A DNA stretch of 64,000 nt from Tetrastigma voinierianum (Eukaryota; Streptophyta; Magnoliopsida; Vitales; Vitaceae), in NCBI GenBank assembly GCA_016808115.1, contig JAEQBH010000035.1, positions 1,302,001 to 1,366,000 of the forward strand. Reading direction: 5' to 3'. The position numbers and the translations under genes are program-made. Of the stretch, positions 24,650 through 36,589 are shown piece after piece. The notes under the pieces are model-generated. The model was not told the origin of the DNA and ran no database searches. It saw only the letters and a list, made by a program, of their open reading frames with translations. Within the stretch, counting starts at the first letter, position 1. Each line of letters starts with the position of its first letter.

Positions 24650-26345
24650 CTTTTTCATGCTATGAATTCACATATATAAATAAACTTTATAACAATATTA
24701 CTTTACTTATATAAATAGACGATACTTGCCCAGGAGCCAAAATTGAGAGTTACAGAGTTTATACTTGTAATGGTGGAAAATTCAGAGATACTACAAAAGC
24801 TTATACTTAGACAGAGGCACCATAGGTACTAAAGATTACATCAAATTATTAAACAGAAGGTGGTACATTCAGAGTACCTATGTACATTTTTAATTTTATC
24901 TATTATTCGAGACTCTGTTGTCATATAAATCCACCATTAGGTCTTACCCAGACCATCACGTCATGCAGGACACAACACAATACGTCTCCTCAGCATAGAA
25001 TATTTTTTCAACAGCCGAGACAGCAGAGTGTCGGCGACAAAGAGTGTCACGCATTCAATCGTAGAGAGCAACAGTACAACAAAGCCTTGAAGTATCGGCC
25101 AAAGAGTGTCGTCCCCACCACAAGGCAGGAAAATCAAGGCTACACGTGGCTCCGCCTGTGTAACAGAGGTGTCGTGGTCATTCAATATCCGGGCCTTTAG
25201 GCCCCAATTATATGTGTGTTCAGAACTTACATTTATCAAAGGAGTTTTCCAACATTCGCTTCACCGAGGTTGCGAGAAAACAGCCCACTTTTTCCTCCTT
25301 GCACCAACATTGAATTTAACCCTATAACTTGAGAGTCCCCTGCCAGTCTCAATAGAAAAAGTCCTCGAAATAATCAAAAGAAAACATGACAAAAACACAT
25401 GTTCAGGATTATGCGATGCCGGGCGTACTTTGTTATGCTTTTATATCCGAAAAGTTTGTCTAAGTTTTCTACGCCGAGGTATGGACATGCCACGCCTGGC
25501 GCGGACTTACGCTACTACGTGGATCCTTAAGTCGCGGCGTAGGAATCCGAATTACCCAATTTGTCGTATTTTTGGCCGACATTTTTCCAGTAAACGCAAC
25601 CAAAATCAAAAGAAAACTCATATAGTCTCCAAAGACTCCAGAATTGTAACCCAATCCAAAACCAAAGAAGAATAACAAAGCCTGTAAACCCAAACTCAAA
25701 TCCTGTTGTTGGTAAGCTTAGTTAACTTCCTAACACCCAAACATGTATCCATACATCATAAACCATAAGAATCCATACTGAAAAAGCAGAGGACTCTTAC
25801 TATCTTAAGGCTAAATCCAGGGTTTACTTCAACCTAACTTTCAACAAATCTAGGGCGCTGTAGCTTAATCTAATCAAACCCCAGAGTTCTCAGAAAAACT
25901 AATATCCATAAAGTCCAAAAATCCATACTAATCCCTTTAATCCATAACCATAGCCTGTCCCATACTTTTCCTTCTTCTTTCTTCGTCTTTCTGCCTTCTC
26001 ACATACTTCTCCCTTCTCTCACGCAATGCCCCTCCAAACTCTTTTCAAATGAGAGAGTTCCTAATTGGTCTTATCCCAATTTGTCAAAAGCCTTTATTAT
26101 AATTTGTCCTGAAAACTCCATTCTATTTGCACCACAACTTAACCACGGAGATAATAGTGCATCTCATCTTCCTATAGATGACTTAAATTCTATTTTGACA
26201 AATCACTTTCCTGCATTCTGCAAAGGTACTTTGTTTTCCTGCCAAATTTTTTCACTTAAAGGTAATCCATAATTGAAAAAAATTTCAAAGTCACTTTTAA
26301 TATAATTATGTTTAAAAATGATTATATTTAAAAGATATCTTTGAC
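24650..26345 (-). repeat. Ty3/gypsy LTR fragment on the minus strand, unit 1
   Basis: It matches 36,590-38,424 and 51,880-53,297, where the element end is visible. In this copy the terminal GGGGTGTTACA has been lost (the sequence jumps at about 26,330). It includes the phrases GTGTCGTCCCCACCA-like (about 25,108), ATGCCACGCCTGGCGCGGAC (about 25,488) and a CTTCTT-rich stretch (about 25,970). Confidence 0.55.
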
Positions 26346-27069
26346 TTAGATAATAAATGAAGTGAGCTTAATGAGAAACCAATACTGATCAAATGCTAAT
26401 TGTCAGCTGTGTTCGTTGATTGAATTGAGTAAAGAACAGACATTGTTATTAAAGGATTGTTCGAGCTTGTAATGTATGATTAAAATGAACATTTTATCAG
26501 AAAGGGGTTTCAAAAAAATAATTTTGAAACCAAACAAAAATCTGATACCCAATAGGTAGGATGCAGAAACATACATGAAATGAAATTAGTGTGATTATGA
26601 ATAAAAACGTTAGAATTCATATCATAAGATCTTGCATGTTCATGGAAATGTATAAGATCCTATAATTCTGTTTGAAAATAGTTTGTTTACAACATCCCAT
26701 AAACTTTTACATATGTTTCACCAAAACTCTAGAAGAAACAGCAAGATTGGGGCATCTTTGGGATCCATCACAATAAGCTTCTTTGATGTTCAGGAACTTG
26801 TTGACAGTTAGTAAAGTAAATCGAGGTCATCATACGTAACAGAAATGATTTAGTGCCATCATCCATAGTTTCGAGCCTTCATAGTTTCACTTTATATGTG
26901 GTATATGCATATACAGTTTAGTTCCTAATTTGTTTATAGCCAATCCTCTATCATCAATCAAAGAATATGAAGGTCACAAATTCCTCCCTTATATGAATCT
27001 TTTTAGTAATAATGACTTTATCTGTCTGTCTATAAGACAAAGCACAATATAGAAGGTAGCACATAAGTC

Positions 27070-28332
27070 TGGGGGAAGATGTAAGCCTCTAAGTCGAGGG
27101 AAAAGGATTTAGACAAGGGTTGAGAAAACAATTCCAAGAAATAAGAAAAGAGGAAGAGGATCGTGGAAAGAATAAAGATGTGAAAAGAAAAAGATCACAG
27201 TAAACAGTCGGTCTTGTAGCCTTCCTCGAAATAATTAAGTCCTTAGTGTTGTTCACTGGGCACCCTAATGCCAATCGGTATGGGCTATTGACCCAAAGTT
27301 TGCGCAGGCAGAAACCTGTACAGCAGACAAACATGCACCATTCCACCAAACTGAGAAATGAAAAGTGAAAAAGTTTGGGAACAAGGAGGGAGAAGTTATC
27401 CTCCTCAGGTGTGGAAAGCGGTGTGTGGTGCACAGAAAAGGTACCACAATGAAAAATATGCGTAAAGATGCAAACCTAACGTGGAGTGGTTGGAACTTAC
27501 AACCCAGAGTTTCAAGCGTAGTTCTTGTGGTCGGCTATCCAGTTCGCCTTCGCTTAGTCTTAAGCCTTAGGGGGTTGGCGACTTCGCCATGTTTCAAAGT
27601 TATGGAAAATTATCGGTCATCATAGAATTGGGCTTACTTGTAAAGGAAATGTCGTTCTGGCCGCACGACGCCAATCAGAACATGCTCTTCGGTCAGAGAT
27701 CACCGGAGTTTCTGTGGGCTCGCTGGCCAGTCCTGCTGATCGATCGTCGAATCACCAGAACTCCGTATTAAAGGCGTGATTCATGGGGTGCCAGAGCTAC
27801 ATATGCCATACACAACGCTGCACTTCTTTCTTTTAAAACATGCCATCTATCAAGTCGCTTTTCTATGAGAATGAAAGAATTCAACACTTTATATGCCATT
27901 GCGCCATGGTGACTTTATGGTGAATGGTTGGTATTTTATATGGAAATAGTGGTTACTTTTCTTGAAGTAGATGGTGATATGATCCCTCATTGGGTGTGAG
28001 GAGTTTCATTTTCCTTATCATGGACTAACTCCTTGTGGGATAATGAGGAGTCGGATCATGTAAGATCCTCTCCAATCCAGGTGGTGCAAATCATGATAGT
28101 GGCACTTTTCCTTTACACAGTTTTGGGCCGCCGATATCCGACACCGGTGGCGGTCAGCCTACAGTCCGCTCATGTACTCTGGTGTAGTAGATCCACAGCC
28201 TGTGGTCGAGCTTTATCAGCTCATGGGCTCCAACAAAGATAAAGAGCTCGGGCCCTCACTCGGCTTGCGCCCATTCCTGTATATATTATTCTACCCCCAT
28301 CGCATAATTGATAAATAAGTGGTGTGTCAACA
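27070..28332 (-). repeat. Second LTR fragment on the minus strand, unit 1
   Basis: It is collinear with 39,140-40,410 and 54,020-55,298. On the minus strand it starts TGTTGACAC at 28,332. The TATA region is damaged here (TATTTTATA at 27,932-27,940). The left limit is a guess from the extent of homology, since no terminal CA was located. Confidence 0.5.
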
Positions 28333-28479
28333 TAGTTGACGAATTATTTTATACTAAAACGCTTCCATTTGTAAATGACCATGGGATGATGGATAAATAT
28401 ATTCAATATGAATAAAATTTAAAGATGCATTTTATTTTAAAATTATTCTATGTTTTTACTTTTATTTGTATCTAATTTT

Positions 28480-28862
28480 TTATTAAGGTGGGCTTATGAC
28501 AAAGCTTCTCTATGGTGTAGCTTTGAACTCATCACTCCAGGTCAGCGCTCTAAAATGAAGCTCCTATGGTTTCACCGCATCCAACATAGCTCAGTCGGGC
28601 TTTGAACCCTCCTCTGCCGTGACGAGCCTGGTCAAATATATGGATCGGGGTCGCTTCGATAACACTGTTATGAGGCTACCTATTTTAAATCACAGAAATG
28701 GAAAACTAAAGAAAGCACAATGTGTGCTATATTTCTTCCATTTTCACCTGATGGGCACTTGAAAATGGAAAACTAAAGTATAAAAAACAAATGAAAAACA
28801 AAATAAATGAAATTAAGCTGAGGACAATAATTTTCAAACAAGATCAATCCACTTGAATTCAT
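28480..28862 (+). other. Pre-telomeric spacer, unit 1
   Basis: This spacer is conserved in all three units just before the telomere-like block (also 40,570-40,935 and 55,455-55,815). It ends with AAATGAAATTAAGCTGAGGA and a short AATCCACTTGAAT stretch, then the first TTTAGGG-like repeat. Confidence 0.6.
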
Positions 28863-30634
28863 CATAGGGTTTAGTTTAAAGTTAGGGTTTAGGGTTTAGG
28901 GGTTTAAGGATTTGGGTGGTTAGTAGTCTGTGGTTTAGGGGCTTATGTTTGTAAACATGTAATAGGTTTATGGTTGTGTGGTTTGTGGTTTAAGTGCTTC
29001 GCTTAGTAGGTTTAGGTTTAGGGTTGGGGCCTGTCTTGGGCTTAGGTTTGGGTTTCAGAGGTTAGGCTTGGGGGTTAGGTTGAAGGTTTAGGGTTTAGTG
29101 GTTTGGTGGTTTAGGTTTGTGTCAGGGGCTTGTGGTTTAAGGTTAGTTTAGGTTTAAGTGTTAGGGTTTAGAGTGTTACAGTTAGGTTTCGGTTTCAAGT
29201 ATAGGTTTGATTTGAAAGGGTTTAGGGGCGTCTAGGCCGAGTTCGGTTTAGGATTATGTCAGTGGTTTCGTTTCTGTTTGGGTGGGTTTAGATTTCCTGC
29301 CTAAGTTTAGTGTCTGTGGTCAGAAGGTTTACAAGCCATGTCTGTGTTTAGGCCTGGGCCTGTCAGGGTTTGTGGTCAGGCTTAGGTTTAGTAGCTAGAT
29401 TTAGGGGTTTCGGTTTAGGGTCGTTTAGAGCTTTTCAGTGCTTGCCCTGCTTGGCCTGAGGTTTTAAGGGCTTTAGGGGTTTAGGGTTTAGGTTTAGGGC
29501 TTAGGGGTTAGGTTCTACAATTTAGGTTTCGGTTTTGGGTTTAGGGCTAAGGGTTTAGGGGTTAGTGGTTTAAGGGTTTGGGGTTAAGGTTTCTGCTTCT
29601 AAGTGATAGGGTTTGATTTGGGTTTAGGGTCTAGTTTAGGTTTCTAAATAGGATTAAGGTTTAGGGTTTTGGGTTTTGCTTAGGGGTTTAGGATTGCCTA
29701 AAGTTTAGGTTCAGTGTTTAGTGTTTATGCAGCTTTCAAGCCTCACGTTTAGGGTTTGTGTTTGGGGCTGTGTGTTTAGGTTTAGGCTTGTGGTTAGGGT
29801 TTGTGAGATTTGTGGTTTCGGTTTAGGTTTCATGTTTAGAGTTTAGGTTTAGGTTTGCCAGGGCTCTATGTTTATATGTTTCCTAGTGTCATGGTGTGTT
29901 TAGGGTTTAAAGCCAGAAAAGCAAATGTCTGTTTTAATTTAGGCTTCTTGCCTTGGTCAGTTTCTTAAGGGCTTCAGGGGTTATGTTTAAGGGTTCGTCA
30001 GGTTTAGAGTTTGTATAGTTTATAGTGTTTTCTTGAAGCTCTGGGTTTAGGTTTAGGCTCTATGCTTCTAGGGGTTTAGGGTTTAGGTTCTCGGTTTCAT
30101 CTAGGGTTTAGGTTTAGTTTAGGTTTCTCATTTTAGGTTTAGTTTAGGTTTGGGATTAGGCTTGCTTAAGGTTTGTGGTGTTTCATATTTGATTTAAGCT
30201 TATATGTTTGAATGGTTTCAAGTATAGGTTTTTAGTTCGTAGTTTAGGGTTTAGGGTTTAGAGTTTCTGGTTTAGGGGTTTAGGTTTGATTGGGTTTAGG
30301 TTTATGCCATTTGACACTTAGTGGTTTTGGGTTTTTCGCTTTAGGTTTATGGTTTAGGGTTTAAAGCCGTGTTTAGTGTTGTGTTGGGTTTGCAGTGTTA
30401 TGGGTTTAGGGTTTAAAGTAGTCATTTAGGGGTTTAGGGGTTTGAAGTTTCGTCAGATTTAGTGCGGTTTAGGTTTAGTTTCCTGGGTTTAGTTTATGTT
30501 TAGGTTTAGGTCGGGTTTCCAGTCGGGGTCGGCGCTATTGAAGCGTTTGCGTTTGGTTTGTGGTTTCGAGTTAGTGCGGTGCGGAGGTTTAGTGGAAGCT
30601 TGAGGGCTTGGATTTAAGGTTTTTGTTTAGTGGG
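28863..30634 (+). repeat. Degenerate telomere-like (TTTAGGG)n block 1
   Basis: About 1.77 kb of TTTAGGG-like heptamers with the G-rich strand on plus. Perfect heptamer runs are short. The array is broken by TTTAGG, TTTAGGGG, TTTCGG and many non-telomeric insertions, making it the most eroded of the three. It still shares the TACAATTTAGG landmark (29,516-29,526) with blocks 2 and 3. Confidence 0.9.
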
Positions 30635-33600
30635 TTTTGGGAAAAGGAGTGTCTCTTCCCTTGTCAACTTCTAACAGCAGATCGTCCACAAAAGAAGAAT
30701 CTTAAGCTCCACCTAGTTTGCCATAAATGGTCTCCTTTCTCTCACAATCTCTAGTGGTTGTTCCTTTTTTTTCCACCTACTAAAGTTGGTAAAGATGCCT
30801 GAAAAGAACCCTCTAATCACAGCCTTTCTCCACCTCCTGCTTCATATACTTTTTTCAACATTTTTTATTTTACGATTTAATTTTTCATTCTTCTCCTTGT
30901 AATATGATTTTGATTTGGATTTTGTACGGACTGACTTTGATTTTTTCTATTCTTCACGTTTTTCTAGATTAGCTCCTCTCAACCTTGAATCCATAGCTCA
31001 ATGAGCTGAACTATAGATATTTAAGTATGCAAATCCTCGCTATAAAATCCTGTATTCCGGTAGGCAAAACTCAGGTTAGAGTGAGCGAGACACTCGGGAA
31101 GCTCGTCGCCGAGTGTAGGTAATCATATGCATAATGTGGTGTAATTCCATTTTTTTTCCGTCACGGAGCTTTCGTCCTTAAAGGTGATTCTTGATCAGAA
31201 ATGTGGTCATTGTTGGCGCCGCCACCTTTCCTAGATTTGCTGCAGTGGGGCGCAAACTAGGTTGATTTAAAGTTATGGTCAAGAGAGGGTTTACTGCCAA
31301 CCTTTTGATGCAAAAAGATCTATCCTTCGTAAAACATTTAGAAAGCGGCAGTGAGGACTCGTTATCGCCGCTTTCATTGTTGGTGTTGCATCAAGTCTTG
31401 TTCATATTTTTTCTTTCTCCAATGCTTCCAAATATTGTCAATCTTGACCATAGTTCTTTTTTTCTTAATCTTTTCCCCCCAAAACAGATAAGAGCATCTA
31501 CATAAAAGTTAGTTTCATACATGTGCAAAGACATTCCAATTTATTTCTTTAATCTACCTGCAGCTCAAAATGATTTTCTGAATTGCTCATTGCAGCTTTG
31601 TTTCAGGTTTATTTAGCTTGAGCCTGCCGTCTGTTTTCACTGTGAGCTGCATTGGTCTTCTACTGTGATAAGAAAGCAAGAAACACAAAATAGGAGGTAG
31701 ATTACCATAGTGAGTTTGATACATGAAAGTTTTAAGGTAGTAATTATGTTGATATGTTTTACAATTATATCCTTGCTTCTTCCTAGGCTGAGTTAAAATT
31801 GCCAACCTTTGAATAAAAATAGAAGTCCAAGACTAGAGAACACATGTAAAAACTATAGAAGAGAGGGCATAACAAAAAGTTATTCCTACAGAACATTTAT
31901 TTTAACCCTTTGCATATACACGTTTCCTAGAATATTGGTTTCATTGACAAAGCCCATGATACAGTAGTTTCTTCTCTACTTGTTTTTTCAATAGTATGTC
32001 CCTTAATTTAAATCATAAGTCTAGCCTGTAACCTCATTCTCTTCTCTGAATTTAGTGATTTGTAATTTTAAATCTCTTTAATGTGAATATCCTCTTTATT
32101 TTTATTTCCCCTCTGTTTCACATAGTATTTCCTTTGTTGGAAAGATACTTGAATAGAATTGTGAAATCCAGTCATAAAAACTAATCAATTGAGGGTTATT
32201 CTAACTATTTGAAAATGCTTAACTATTAGCAGTTGTGCTGAATCTCAGTTTAACTCATCATCAACCTCTTAGCTTTCATATCTTAAGATGTTAAACTACT
32301 ATGGTAGAAACTGTTTGAATCCTCAATAGCTTTCTTGTTTCTCCAAATTGAGCATCTAAATTTGAGAAGTGACACCAACTGAATTTCCTTTCATTTGAAA
32401 TGACCTCACTATCATACTGTTGTTTCTATGTTCTACCCATGAATTCATACCTCCTTATCTTCAAACACCATAAATAGTTCATGAAAGGCTAACTTGGGAA
32501 TATTCTAAACATCAATCCCTAAGAATCTCCTCTTAATTATTAGAACACATATGTTTTTTAGGTACTCTGAGACATGCTGCCTATCCTGTTAGACTTTTAC
32601 TGAATACTTCAAAATAGATAAGTAGTGGAAGCTGCAAAGTTTTCGTATGTTGATACATTTTGTTATTAATCATTTGATAAATGCAGGATGTTACAAGCAA
32701 TACATCACTACCACTGGTATGTTAGCTGTGCGGTTCATTCCTAACTCCATGAGAAATGCATTTTTTATTCTTCCTCGCATCAGCCCTAGTTACTTTCACT
32801 TCGTTAGGAAGTTAAGATATTATACTGAAGCTATAAAGACATACCTTGTTAGGGCATACTTGAGGTCAGTACGGTGTTTTTCCCCTCGCAGTGTCCTGAC
32901 CTCTTCCTCTGTTTGCAACAGTTAGCCAAAGATATTTGTGAAAATTCTGACTAGAAAATGTATTACAATTTAATATACATAATTGCTTTAGGTGTTATGC
33001 CATTAAAACAAGAAGTGTCACCCTGCAAAGAAGATGAATTTGCTTCTATATATTCTAACTTTTTCTAGTAGACATTCAAGATACGAATTGAGGCTATGGG
33101 TGCATATGACACTTTATAGCACTTTCATTTCCTGTAGTATATAGACAAACATTAACTGAAATGGCGTTCACGCAGCCAAGTTTTCTTATGTTATCTTATA
33201 TTTTCATTCGACTTTTACTTCGCTTTTTGAAACAACATTTATCAATCTATATATGGTGGATTGTTGTTGTGTAGGCTACCATTTATTTATATTTTCTCTC
33301 CATCAGGATATACAAAAAAATATATTACAGTGAGCCCAAATGTCATAGGGTATTTTCTTTGACAGAACTTGTTGAGGTTCAAGAAACTCCATTCCAGAAG
33401 TAAAACCGCTCATGTCAGAGTCAGTCGTGCCTTGAACCATGAAGAAGCTGTTCTTAGCACTTTGCGCTCAACATGAGGGCAGAATGGAGGTTTGAGGTAA
33501 TACAATGCATAATTTTAGCCTGGGAGAAAACGATGACAACAGCCAGGTGTAAGAATTATTTTTGATCAAATGCTCTACAAAATTTTTATTCATAATTTAT

Positions 33601-34198
33601 ATTATAGTGTTCCAGCCATCCGTGCCATGTCCATTGGGAAGCTTCCTATTTTAAAAGTTTGGTAGGCTTCTCACCTAATCACTTTGGCATTGATGGAGAG
33701 GAGCCTGATTTGAGCTTCTTGACTTTATGTTTTTTCTTTAGAAGAAAATTGTAATTAGTTAATGTGTAAAATGAATTTATGATCTGTAATTTGTTCTGTG
33801 CCTTAGTAAGAGATTCTTTGTTCACTTATTCTTATTATTTTTAACTTGTAGCCGATGACAATAATTCTCTCTGAATTTCTATAAGAAATATTTACAAAAT
33901 TATTTATATATAATCTATCTCGTAAAAGAATGTCTCAATATGCATAATATGATGCGGTAATCTGGGTTTCACCTAAAAGATAATATAATGGTTAGATATT
34001 TTTTCCAATTAAACGAACGTAAATCTGTATTAATATAGCACGCACCCGCTCAACTTTTGGATACATAAATGTATAATATTTTTATTTCCAATTGGAACAA
34101 ACTTAGATTTGTTCCTAATTCCGATCGACCTAAAAGACCCTTTTTGGAGGTGCCTAAATATAATTCTATAAATTTTGATGACTGAAGAATCTTAAACT
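30635..34198 (+). other. Gene-like unidentified segment, unit 2
   Basis: This is the second copy of the segment at 14,810-18,330. The equivalent of 16,815-17,010 is about 32,690-32,925, which contains a 92-codon open frame of unknown nature (from 32,647). The segment ends at the deletion junction near 34,200. Confidence 0.4.
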
Positions 34199-34205
34199 CG
34201 CCTAG

Positions 34206-35030
34206 AGGAGATAAGGAGTTGAAATGAATAAATTATCGCACAATGTCTAGCTAAAGACAAGAAATCCAGTAGCTTCAGAGGCAACCCAAGTGAAATTATT
34301 AGTTTTAATTTAAAGGCTGAATAGAATTTGTGAGTTTGAATTCTTCCAGTCAGTTATGTGAATTTTTTGCCTCTTTAGCGGTTGATTTTTCAAAGACAAT
34401 GAAGCTATATTAAAGCATTATAGTTTTGCTCCTATGCCAATCAATCGCTCCTGAAACCCCAGAGTGGTTAGCAAATGGGGCTAAGGGCGGGGGAGTATTT
34501 ATATTCCCTCAAATCTCTTTAATATTAAGCTTCTACTAATTGAACTTGAATGCATCTTGCATACTCTTACTGACAAACTGCTGCAGCTTTGTTGGCTTCA
34601 AATTTGCATATTTCAGTCATCATCTGTGGTATATTAAGAATGAAGTAAATGAAAATTTATCGCTCATAATTTACTGAGGTTCGTTACCAAATAGACTGTA
34701 TGAGTATGCTTATTAAAAAGCAGGTTCAGAACATGTTCCTGTTTAATTTTTAAAAGAAAACTAGATAAGATGCAAATGTTCCCAGCAAAACTAGATAAGA
34801 GGCAAGTTTATGTCGCGACAAAATTTTCATTGTTATGATACAAACCTTAGATGATAAATTCTAGCAGAATGTCAATATCTTCTTCCTCAATGTCGATGAA
34901 GATGTCTTCCTGGTTCCGTTGCTACACAGATAAACAGCAGAAAAGTCCTTTGCGAAGTTCTGCCGGTCGCCATATTAAATAAAATGGCTGCAATTGTCGG
35001 TTTTAGTAACAGAAATTTTTGAAAACTAAA
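34206..35030 (+). other. Post-pol Athila segment, unit 2
   Basis: It directly follows the deletion junction. It carries GAGGCAACCCAAGTG (34,278-34,292), the conserved 3' signature found after pol in Athila-type elements, and the palindrome TGTCGCGACA at 34,811-34,820. Confidence 0.55.
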
Positions 35031-36560
35031 GCATACCTTTCTGAGAAACTCATCAACCCTTCAAACGACACAACGTCTCCCATCTTCGCCGTGTCCTTTA
35101 GAGCTCCAAACCCTAATCGACTCTGCAAAGACGTTCTGAGTTCACCAACTGCGTCCCAAACCCCACACGAGTAGGACCGCTGGAAGAGTATGCTGGACCG
35201 GTGAATCAGAATGTTCGCTTCACCAATCAATGGGCAAATTGTTAGGGGCGGGACGCGGTGTGTCGTATCGTTCAACCGAGCAGAGGAAAAGAACTGTGCC
35301 ATGATGAAAGCAAAAGAGAACTGCAAACCTAACCGAAAGGTAGAGTCGAAAAAGAAAGAAACATTATCTGGGACAAAGAAGCTACGGCTTTAATGCCTTG
35401 AGAAAATGCGGTGTTGTGCAGAGGTTTCATCACTGGGTGGGTGACATTCCAGGCGTTAAGTTTTGTCTCCAGCCTTGTCAAATGCTTCGAGAAGACAGAG
35501 AAACAGTAAATCAGAACATAGAAACCAGGTAGTGAGTCGCATGAATATATGCTGAATTCTTTAGAATATGAAAAAGTAGAAAGAAATTCTAAGTCATATA
35601 TTGATAGACTTCGCAAGGGAAGATAAACTATTGTCCGCAACCTAGAAGAAAGTATGATATCTAAAGGCAGAAATTAATGATATGAGCCAAATTACTAAAC
35701 GAGTATAGGAATTTACCCATATTAACCTGAAAAGGAAAGTGATGAAACAAAAACCCTATACAGAACTACTTCATGTATAGAATTAGTCAAAGAGGCTAAG
35801 GTGGCTTTATTTCACGTTTGTCCTTCTACCATCAAAGCAATTTGTGCGCTTAGTGCTGGACGGCGTCCTCGCATTTCCTCTCTAAAGAGTACAGACAAAC
35901 GTAAAAAATAATTGAAAGTCCATTTTTGAGCTACTTTAGTTAATTCAGTGCGTGATTGCTCCACACTCAGCTGTCACTATAACTAACCTATTCCTTCAGC
36001 AGAGTTAAGGTATACCAGTGCAGGCAGAATATGATCGCACACACCCCCACCATGCATAGAGGACGGTTTGGTCCAATGAACAAAGAAAAAGTGGAAAAAA
36101 GAAAGAGATGGAAGAAGAAAAAGAGGGTGCGGAAGGTGCCATGAGCCAGCCTGATAGGAGGATTCATCGAGGCGGCCCGAAGCCGGAGAAGTCGAGCCCC
36201 ATCTTGAATGCACCCTCAGATTTGAGACAACCATTAAGAACAAGGTGGAAGTTCATGGCACTAGTGTAATAATGAAGAACTGATAGAGGTGCTTAAATCA
36301 TTGGAACAAGAGATGAAATAAGGAATGACCAGCTCAGCTCGACTCTGACTAAGGGATGAGTACATGCGAGGCGAGCTGAAGAAGGAGTAAATTGGAGGAT
36401 GCTTTAAGAAAAAGGATGAAGAATGGAGATGTGAATTAGAAAGAGGGACCGATGCGGATTTGAATAGTATGGGACGCATGAAGCATGGTTTTACTATTGA
36501 CTTATGAAGCGAATAAGCGATAGGCATTCCTCGAGTCATTGGTAAAAAGGTTGAGAAGAA
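35031..36560 (+). pseudogene. Putative plant transposon-protein ORF remnant, unit 2
   Basis: It is equivalent to 50,397-51,810. The core can be followed at about 35,573-35,640 (GTAGAAAGAAATTCTAAGTC onward). An AAAGAGGCTAAGGTGGCTTT stretch (about 35,787) matches the K-E-A-K-V-x-F segment, and a Lys/Glu-rich end lies at 36,280-36,500. It is frame-broken throughout. Confidence 0.45.
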
Positions 36561-36589
36561 CTAGCAGGAGAAGCGATGCAAATTTTGGG

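Larger units (their letters stand above)
14810..30634 (+). repeat. Tandem unit 1 (15.8 kb): mixed segment, Athila remnant, LTRs, telomere-like block
   Basis: It is collinear with 30,635-42,432 and 42,433-57,822. Shared ordered landmarks start with GGGAAAGGGAGGTCTC (14,812), TTTCCACCTACTAAAG-like (about 14,940), GGCAAACTAGGTTGATTTAA (about 15,364), GAAGAATCTTAAACTC (18,315-18,330) and the Athila gag. They continue with ATAAGCTT near GGGATCCATCACAATAAGCT (about 26,760), TATGCATATACA (about 26,905), the reverse LTR ending GTGTCAACA (28,332) and the TTTAGGG block. This copy appears more eroded than units 2 and 3 in several segments. Confidence 0.85.

Noticed and set aside
27089..27433. A 114-codon minus-strand open frame in unit 1
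   Set aside because: It falls in the reverse LTR region, its counterparts in units 2 and 3 are differently broken, and it has no recognisable domain.
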